Source: Bacillota bacterium (GTDB lineage Bacteria > Bacillota > Clostridia > Acetivibrionales > DSM-1351). From it: a DNA stretch of 20,348 nucleotides. Of this stretch, positions 15,380 through 20,348 are shown one piece after another. How positions within the stretch are numbered: the stretch's first letter is position 1; the number at the start of each line of letters is the position of its first letter. The position numbers and the translations under genes are program-made. The notes below the pieces were generated by a model. The model saw only the letters and a list, made by a program, of their open reading frames with translations. It searched no databases and was not told where the DNA came from. Location of the stretch: positions 1 through 20,348 of the forward strand of contig JAEZFR010000339.1 of assembly GCA_023417285.1 (NCBI GenBank), given 5' to 3'.

Positions 15380-15668
15380 AATGTCCTCCTGTTCTTTGCT
15401 TAGAATTGCGCTGCTTTCCTTAATATAATTATATAACTTTTTTTGCTAAAATCCCATCTTATTTTATGTATATTTTAAAAATCAGCTATGTAGTTTTGCT
15501 AATTTATGTAGTTTTAATAATTTATATGGTTTTTCTAGTACAAGCACATCTTGTTTATGTAAATTTAAAAATCAGCTATGTAGTTTGCTAATTTATATGG
15601 TTTTGCTAATACAATACACCTTGTTTATGTAAAATAAAGTTACATATTTATTATTATGCAAGAGCCAC
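15380..15668. repeat. Gene-free spacer with a 70-90 bp direct repeat
   Basis: No gene is visible over 15380-15754. Copy 1 runs about 15455-15547, copy 2 about 15548-15617, and a third copy starts at 15618 and breaks off by 15634. Shared blocks include ATCAGCTATGTAGTTT, GCTAATTTAT and TTGTTTATGTAAA. Copy 1 is longer because of a short internal duplication around AATTTATGTAGTTTTAATAA. The sequence is very AT-rich with no open frame and no IS ends. The proximal part (15380-15450) should hold the kinase gene's promoter, perhaps TTAGCA-16-TATATT. Confidence 0.7.
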
Positions 15669-15720
15669 AAAAAATGCACCTACTCAAACAGCTAATCGCT
15701 GATTAAGTAGGTGCATTTTA
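15669..15720 (-). terminator. Strong terminator of rnj
   Basis: A 14-bp stem (AAAATGCACCTACT near 15671-15684 with its complement near 15706-15719) has a second small CAGC/GCTG stem in the loop. On the minus strand it ends in six T residues, about 35 bp beyond the RNase J stop. Confidence 0.92.
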
Positions 15721-15754
15721 TTTTATTGCTATATACTAACTAAAAACCTTGGCT

Positions 15755-17422
15755 TTATATCTCCATGATAATAGGCAGAATCATAGGCTTTCTCTTTGTC
15801 TTTTCATATATACAATCCCTAAGTGCATCACGAATAGCAGACTTTCTAGCAGACCAATCACCGTGGTTTTTTCCGCCGTATCTATTAACAGCTTGATTGG
15901 CTATTGCCTTTAGCTGCTCCATGAGGTCCTCTGATTCCCTGACATATACAAAGCCTCTTGATATAATATCTGGGCCAGCTACAACATTGCCCGTATCCCC
16001 CTCGATTGTAATAACTACTACAATCAAACCGTCCTGTGATAAATGCTTTCTATCTCTCAGAACGACATTACCTACATCGCCCACTCCGAGACCATCAACA
16101 AGAACTTTACCAGCAGGCACACTTCCATTTATCTTTGCAGAATTATTTGTAAGCTCAAGTACCTTTCCAATGTCCAGTATGAATATATTCTCATTAGGCA
16201 TACCAAGCTTTCTCGCCAAGTCACAGTGTTGCCTCAGATGTCTGTGTTCACCGTGTACCGGCATAAAGAATTTGGGCTTTACAAGATTGTGAATTAATTT
16301 TAATTCCTCCTGACAAGCATGCCCTGAAACGTGAATATCAGCGAGTGCATCATATATTACATTAGCTCCCTTTTTAAAGAGCTCATTTACTATTCTGGAA
16401 ATTAACTTTTCGTTTCCTGGGATTGGTGAAGCAGAAATAATAACAACATCACCTGGAACAATTTCAACCTTCTTGTGCTCTGAAAACGTGATTCTTGACA
16501 GAGCAGACATAGGTTCACCCTGACTACCTGTGGTAATAATAACAAGCTTGTCATGTGGCACTTTGTCCAAGGTCTCCATATCAACAAGTACACCCTCTGG
16601 TACAGTAAGGTATCCCAACTCCATAGAAACATTTAAAACATTGAGCATACTTCTGCCCAATACAGCTACCTTTCTGTCAAACTTAACTGCAGCATTAATA
16701 ATCTGCTGAACTCTGTGTACATTTGATGCGAAAGTAGCCACCAATATCCTGCTTTTGCAGTTCATAAATATCTCATCCAGTGACTCTCCAACAGTACGCT
16801 CTGACATTGTGTAGCCGGCACGTTCAACATTGGTACTATCACACATTAGCAATAGGACACCTTTTTTGCCAAGCTCAGCAAATCTTGCAAGGTCCATTGG
16901 TTCACCTTCAATAGGAGTGTAATCAATCTTGAAATCTCCTGTGTGAACAATGACACCGATAGGTGTAAATATCGCTAAAGATACAGCATCAGCTATGCTG
17001 TGAGTAGCTCTGATAAACTCAACCTTAAATGGTCCCAACTCAATGGTTTGGCCTGCATGTACAGTTTGAAGCTGTACCGTATCAAGCATTCTGTGCTCTT
17101 CTAATTTGTTTTTAACCAATCCTAGAGTTAATCTGGTACCATAGACAGGTACATTTATTTCTTTTAATACGTAGGGTAAAGCACCAATATGGTCCTCATG
17201 TCCATGTGTTAATACAATCCCCTTTACCTTTTCCTTATTTTTTGCCAAATAAGTAACGTCAGGTATTACAAGGTCTATACCTAGCATCTCATCCTCGGGA
17301 AATGATAAGCCACAATCCACAATAAGGATCTCTTCTCCATACTCAAAGGCGGTAATATTTTTTCCTATCTCTTGGAGCCCACCCAATGGAATTATCTTTA
17401 GTTTTTTCTTAGCTTTTGACAC
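15755..17422 (-). CDS. rnj: Ribonuclease J
   Basis: RNase J is a metallo-beta-lactamase/beta-CASP enzyme with endonuclease and 5'-3' exonuclease activity in mRNA decay and rRNA maturation. I chose GTG 17422 (555 residues, the usual length) because GGAGG lies 7 bases upstream; a TTG at 17428 is only one base from that site. The metal site is HGHEDH at 73-78, with ATHS and HTGDF further on. The beta-CASP region carries ITTGSQGEPMSAL, HVSGHA and PVHGEHRHL. A C-terminal domain runs to the end. It lies 43 bp after the glycosyltransferase gene and shares its promoter, as I see no terminator between them. Confidence 0.95.
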   Translation of the reverse strand: MSKAKKKLKIIPLGGLQEIGKNITAFEYGEEILIVDCGLSFPEDEMLGIDLVIPDVTYLAKNKEKVKGIVLTHGHEDHIGALPYVLKEINVPVYGTRLTLGLVKNKLEEHRMLDTVQLQTVHAGQTIELGPFKVEFIRATHSIADAVSLAIFTPIGVIVHTGDFKIDYTPIEGEPMDLARFAELGKKGVLLLMCDSTNVERAGYTMSERTVGESLDEIFMNCKSRILVATFASNVHRVQQIINAAVKFDRKVAVLGRSMLNVLNVSMELGYLTVPEGVLVDMETLDKVPHDKLVIITTGSQGEPMSALSRITFSEHKKVEIVPGDVVIISASPIPGNEKLISRIVNELFKKGANVIYDALADIHVSGHACQEELKLIHNLVKPKFFMPVHGEHRHLRQHCDLARKLGMPNENIFILDIGKVLELTNNSAKINGSVPAGKVLVDGLGVGDVGNVVLRDRKHLSQDGLIVVVITIEGDTGNVVAGPDIISRGFVYVRESEDLMEQLKAIANQAVNRYGGKNHGDWSARKSAIRDALRDCIYEKTKRKPMILPIIMEI

Positions 17423-17465
17423 AATCAAACCTCCATGTTTTGTTTCAAATAATATGTTTTTTATT

Positions 17466-18641
17466 TTAGCGCCTATAACGAGAAATTACTTCATCGTACT
17501 GACTTGTAATCTTCAGTGTTATGTCCTTCCAGTTATAATGCGTATGTACCTCTTCGAGAGCAGTACATTTAATCTTATTTGCAAGTGCTTCATTTTCTAG
17601 AAGCTCTATAATACAATCCGCAAGTGAGTTAGCATTTCCAGAAAAAAAGGTCATGCCATCAACCTTGTGATTTATAATCTCCCCCAATCCTCCACAATCA
17701 GATACCACTACAGGAACTCCAGCAACCATACCTTCTAGTGCAACGATACCAAAAGGTTCATAGGTGCTAGGGAAAACTGCTATATCAGAGCATTTGTATA
17801 GCTTTAACAATACTTCCTCAGATACAAAGCCTGTAAAATATACCCTGTTATTCACTCCCAATGTATAGCTTTGCTCAACTAAACTTCTGAGACACGGGCC
17901 CTTCCCCGCTATAACAAATTTAACATTACTATAATTCTTAACTATCTTTGGAATTGCATCTATTAATACATGCACTCCCTTTTCATTAACTAGCCTTCCC
18001 ACAAAGAAAACTATTTTTTCATTGGCAGAGGCATAGTTCTTTCTAAAATCACCATCAAATTCTACATTAATAAATTTGTTTAAGTCAACCCCATTATTAA
18101 TAATACATATTTTGTCCTCAGTTAGACTAAATATAGCTTGAATTTCTTTTTTCATATAATTGCTATTTACTATTACTTTGTCAGACTCAGTAACAAGCCA
18201 TTTTTCAATATTTGATATTGAATTCTGCATATCAGTATGGATTCCATTGTTTCGTCCGCTTTCAGTAGCGTGAATGGTAGTAATGAGTGGTAAATTAAAG
18301 CTCTGTTTTAATATTTTTGCCACATATGCAACCAGCCAATCATGAGCATGTATTATATCAAAAGAAACCTTTTTGAGCAATTCTATTGAATACTCAAGCA
18401 ATGCAAAATTAAGCTGCATAACCCATTCTACAAAATTGTTTGAAATATTATTATAAACATGTATTCTATGTACATGAACAAACTTATCCAATTCATAATC
18501 CTTAGTCCCAGGTTCCCAGCATGTAATTACATGTACTTCATTACCATTATCGCCAAGATTCTGAGCCAAGTCGTATACTACTCTTGATATCCCACCTATA
18601 ATTCTAGGTGGATATTCCCATGAAAACATTAATATTTTCAT
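17466..18641 (-). CDS. GT4-family glycosyltransferase
   Basis: This retaining GT-B enzyme would transfer a sugar from a nucleotide-sugar donor. I chose the ATG at 18641 (391 residues), which gives the family start MKILMFSWEYPPRIIGGI; an in-frame extension to 18770 would run through the promoter. The N-terminal domain has the WEYPP/GGI acceptor-side motif and HAHDW (98-102). The C-terminal domain has GRLVNEKG (215-222) and the E-x7-E motif EPFGIVALE (295-303). The start resembles glycogen/starch-synthase-like GT4 enzymes, but acceptor and donor are unknown. The ribosome binding site is a weak AGGGG. It is the first gene of a pair with rnj. Confidence 0.9.
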   Translation of the reverse strand: MKILMFSWEYPPRIIGGISRVVYDLAQNLGDNGNEVHVITCWEPGTKDYELDKFVHVHRIHVYNNISNNFVEWVMQLNFALLEYSIELLKKVSFDIIHAHDWLVAYVAKILKQSFNLPLITTIHATESGRNNGIHTDMQNSISNIEKWLVTESDKVIVNSNYMKKEIQAIFSLTEDKICIINNGVDLNKFINVEFDGDFRKNYASANEKIVFFVGRLVNEKGVHVLIDAIPKIVKNYSNVKFVIAGKGPCLRSLVEQSYTLGVNNRVYFTGFVSEEVLLKLYKCSDIAVFPSTYEPFGIVALEGMVAGVPVVVSDCGGLGEIINHKVDGMTFFSGNANSLADCIIELLENEALANKIKCTALEEVHTHYNWKDITLKITSQYDEVISRYRR

Positions 18642-18708
18642 AAAGGCCCCTACTTTATATATAAATATTCTACCCAAACACAAACCAATAATATCAATAG
18701 ATGACATT

Positions 18709-18737
18709 ATTCTATCATAATAATATGTTTTTTTCAA
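18709..18737 (-). promoter_or_regulatory. Candidate promoter of the glycosyltransferase-rnj pair
   Basis: On the minus strand TTGAAA (18732-18737) and TAGAAT (18709-18714) are 17 bases apart. The -35 lies in a near-palindrome of ATGTTTTTT and AAAAAACAT. The leader would be about 60 bases. Confidence 0.6.
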
Positions 18738-18784
18738 AAAACATTTATATGCTAATAAAATTATTTCCAAAATTTAAAAATTTA

Positions 18785-18813
18785 TTGACTGCAAAAATAT
18801 TACCCATTATAAT
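18785..18813 (+). promoter_or_regulatory. Near-consensus plus-strand promoter with no protein gene behind it
   Basis: TTGACT (18785-18790) and TATAAT (18808-18813) are separated by exactly 17 bases. The start is predicted near 18820. It diverges from the glycosyltransferase promoter and drives toward a strong terminator only about 40 bases beyond the start. Confidence 0.75.
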
Positions 18814-18819
18814 AATATT

Positions 18820-18896
18820 ACTAAGGTAATACTCTCTTTTGTTTTGCCCGGATGATTGCAAAGAGCAGAAGTTTTTAACTTCTGCTCTTTGTTTGC
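18820..18896 (+). ncRNA. Candidate small RNA (about 75 nt)
   Basis: The predicted transcript has a pyrimidine-rich 5' half (CUCUCUUUUGUUUU), a GCCCGG element, and a 15-bp terminator hairpin (18859-18873 with 18877-18891) followed by TTTGCTTATT. The tail is T-rich only in this orientation, so the hairpin belongs to a plus-strand RNA and not to the convergent CarD gene. An 8-codon frame from ATG 18852 has no ribosome binding site, so I favour a non-coding RNA. CUCUUUUG near 18833 could pair imperfectly with CAAAGAG in the terminator arm. It matches no RNA family I recognise. Confidence 0.55.
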
Positions 18897-18940
18897 TTAT
18901 TAATACCAATAACTGTTATAAAAAGTACTAGCTATAAAAA

Positions 18941-19450
18941 CTACTGCATATTACGTTCGAAGTAACTTCCCACATATTCTTTTACACGGTCCTTTGACAT
19001 ATCTAGTACAACTGAAAATTCCCCATATAACAGATCTTCTGCCATTGACATAAAACGTTCATCAATTTGTCCAAACTTTTTTCCAATTTGTTCTGTTTGC
19101 TTTTTCTTAAAGTACATTGTTTTTAGCATTAATAAGAGGTTAGTGCACTCTTGTGTATCTATACAACGTTTATAAAAGCCTTCCCACACTCTGATATCAC
19201 TCATTCCTATATTTTCAGGACTGATATCAGGGATATCAGCAATAAGTTGTTTTGCTTCAACATCAGAAATAACTGGTCTGATAAAATTTGCCGTATCTAC
19301 AGGAGTAAAAATCTTTTCCTGATGATACACAGGCTGCAAAGTATAATAAAGCTTTTTGCTATCATTCCAAGATGTATCTATCTCTGCTACGTCTTCCACC
19401 TTGCACACACCCGACTTACCGTATACTACAAAATCACCAACCTGATACAT
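18941..19450 (-). CDS. CarD-family transcriptional regulator
   Basis: CarD proteins bind the RNA polymerase beta subunit and stabilise open promoter complexes. The product is 169 residues. The N-terminal Tudor-like domain starts YQVGDFVVYGKSGVCKVED (2-20), with the strand KLYYTLQPVYHQEKIFTPVD at about 33-52. A helical C-terminal domain contains many charged helices, including FYKRCIDTQECTNLLLMLKT and the closing LDMSKDRVKEYVGSYFE. Clostridia often carry several such genes, so its target set is open. The ATG follows AAAAGGGG at 8 bases. It is probably a single-gene unit, and no terminator with a T-tract in its own direction was found. Confidence 0.9.
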   Translation of the reverse strand: MYQVGDFVVYGKSGVCKVEDVAEIDTSWNDSKKLYYTLQPVYHQEKIFTPVDTANFIRPVISDVEAKQLIADIPDISPENIGMSDIRVWEGFYKRCIDTQECTNLLLMLKTMYFKKKQTEQIGKKFGQIDERFMSMAEDLLYGEFSVVLDMSKDRVKEYVGSYFERNMQ

Positions 19451-19474
19451 TTAAATACCCCTTTTCATAGTTCG

Positions 19475-19522
19475 AAGATAAAAATAAACGTGAGTATTGA
19501 CAACAGGCCTTTTGTTAGTCAA
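19475..19522 (-). promoter_or_regulatory. Candidate promoter(s) and palindrome upstream of the CarD gene
   Basis: Two sigma-A-like pairs are possible on the minus strand: TTGACT (19517-19522) with AATACT (19493-19498) at 18 bases, and TTGTCA (19498-19503) with TATCTT (19475-19480) at 17 bases. An imperfect palindrome, TTGACAACA and TGTTAGTCAA, spans 19497-19522 over both -35 elements. Confidence 0.5.
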
Positions 19523-19543
19523 TCTACACGTTGTATGATAAAC

Positions 19544-19684
19544 TTAACCATCTACTTTGCTTCTCTCGGCTCTAAGCTCGTTAATTTCTTTTTCCGAGAC
19601 TGAAAGATCATTAAAAAGCTTATTAAATTCATTTTTAGAAATTGTCTTTTGAGCAAAGTAATTATTTACAAAGCTTTTCTTGAC
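19544..19684 (-). pseudogene. Possible gene remnant: 46-codon open frame without a start codon
   Basis: In the 359-bp gap between trxB and the CarD gene the minus strand has an open frame from just after a stop at 19685-19687 to TAA at 19544. It has no ATG/GTG/TTG start. The peptide is strongly helical in the second half (SEKEINELRAERSKVDG). A short ATG frame just upstream is out of register, so a one-base loss could have split a small gene. I recognise no family, and chance is a real alternative. The rest of 19688-19809 is AT-rich with nothing clear. Confidence 0.25.
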
Positions 19685-19809
19685 TCACTACTAATTAATT
19701 TATATTTATATTTTATCATTTTTTACAAACTAATGTAAGGCTTATTTTATGGTAATATTTTCTTAAGAGTAGCTATAAACAACTTAATAACTAAAAAAGC
19801 CTCCTTTTA

Positions 19810-20348
19810 TTATCTATTAATCTCGTCATTTATATATTCACATGCTGCTATTCCTGCCACTGCACCATCGCCAGCTGCTGTGGCCAATTGCCTGATATGT
19901 TTGGTTCTGCAATCTCCCACAGCAAAAATACCTGGAATATTTGTGGCGCAGTCCTCAGAAGCAATAATATACCCTGAAGAATCAATTTTAATAATATCAG
20001 AGCAGAAAGAATTATCCGCAATATGTCCTATAGCAATAAACAAGCCATCAATATTAATTAACGTCTTTTCTCCAGTAATATTATTCATAACTGCAATTTG
20101 TTCAAGTGAATCACTTCCTATTAATTCAACTACCTGACTTTCTAATAAATAAACGATATTATTGTGATTTTTAAGGTTTTCAACGAGTCTTGCTTCAGCC
20201 CTGAAGGTATTCTTTCTATGGATTAAGTAGACTTTTTTACAATAATACGCTAAAAATATTGCGTCTGTTATAGCAGTATTACCACCGCCCACTATTGCTA
20301 CATCTTTACCCTTATAAAAAGCCCCATCACAGGTAGCGCAATAGGAAA
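19810..20348 (-). CDS. trxB: Thioredoxin reductase, partial (N-terminus outside window)
   Basis: This flavoenzyme reduces thioredoxin with NADPH. The frame is open to the right edge (178 residues visible), so the FAD-binding N-terminal half is missing here. Visible elements are the redox disulfide CATCD, followed within 20 residues by the NADPH-binding GGGNTA. Further on are HRKNTFRAE and the C-terminal FAD-binding region GIFAVGDCRTKHIRQLATAAGDGAVA. An internal GTG at 20292 should not be taken as the start, because the redox motif lies upstream of it. A weak A/T-flanked GGAGG element follows the stop, but I see no strong terminator. Confidence 0.92.
   Translation of the reverse strand, partial: SYCATCDGAFYKGKDVAIVGGGNTAITDAIFLAYYCKKVYLIHRKNTFRAEARLVENLKNHNNIVYLLESQVVELIGSDSLEQIAVMNNITGEKTLINIDGLFIAIGHIADNSFCSDIIKIDSSGYIIASEDCATNIPGIFAVGDCRTKHIRQLATAAGDGAVAGIAACEYINDEINR

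Noticed and set aside
15480..15640. Repeat block as a transposable element
   Set aside because: No terminal inverted repeats, target-site duplication or transposase frame could be found.
18852..18878. 8-codon leader peptide frame in the candidate small RNA
   Set aside because: No ribosome binding site, and the frame runs into the terminator stem; there is no downstream gene for it to regulate.
19151..19603. 150-codon plus-strand open frame
   Set aside because: It is antisense to the CarD-family gene and its upstream region, without a ribosome binding site or recognisable domain.

Overview
The window looks like chromosomal DNA from an AT-rich, spore-forming, low-GC Gram-positive bacterium of the class Clostridia. 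The best evidence is a germination protease gene (gpr) divergent from rpsT, AG-rich Shine-Dalgarno sites, many strong intrinsic terminators, an RNase J, a CarD-type regulator and an encoded-CCA tRNA. The feel is of a Ruminiclostridium-like genome, but that is an inference from gene content only. No phage, transposase or CRISPR array is visible. Almost everything is on the minus strand; only rpsT-topB and one candidate small RNA are on the plus strand.

Region 1 (1-3540, minus) looks accessory. An AgrA-like LytTR response regulator and an AgrC-like GHKL sensor kinase form an operon. Downstream of it, past a strong hairpin, lie a 114-residue protein with a Gln/Asn/His/Pro-rich octapeptide repeat and a four-Cys C-terminal domain, and then the start of a secreted beta-helix-type surface protein that runs off the left edge. 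No agrB or agrD gene is visible here.

Region 2 (3600-7700, minus) holds a SatP-type acetate/succinate transporter, a tRNA-Leu(GAG) gene with a consensus promoter and terminator, a somewhat divergent NAD-dependent DNA ligase (ligA), and a membrane-anchored Amidase_3 cell-wall hydrolase.

Region 3 (7700-11530) has gpr (minus) divergent from rpsT and topB (plus). rpsT starts with TTG. A strong terminator sits just ahead of the topB ribosome binding site, so topB may depend on readthrough. A 24-bp tandem repeat and a hairpin follow topB.

Region 4 (11600-14560, minus) is a two-gene operon: a secreted HtrA-like trypsin-family protease with a PDZ domain, then an unrecognised 617-residue secreted protein that may contain three PsbP-like modules.

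Region 5 (14690-20348, minus) holds a cytidylate-kinase-like protein, a repeat-filled spacer, a glycosyltransferase/RNase J pair, a candidate plus-strand small RNA with a consensus promoter and terminator, a CarD-family regulator, and the C-terminal part of thioredoxin reductase (trxB), which runs off the right edge.

The points most worth following up are the Agr-like regulator pair with its odd small Cys protein, the protease/unknown-protein pair, and the candidate small RNA at about 18785-18896.
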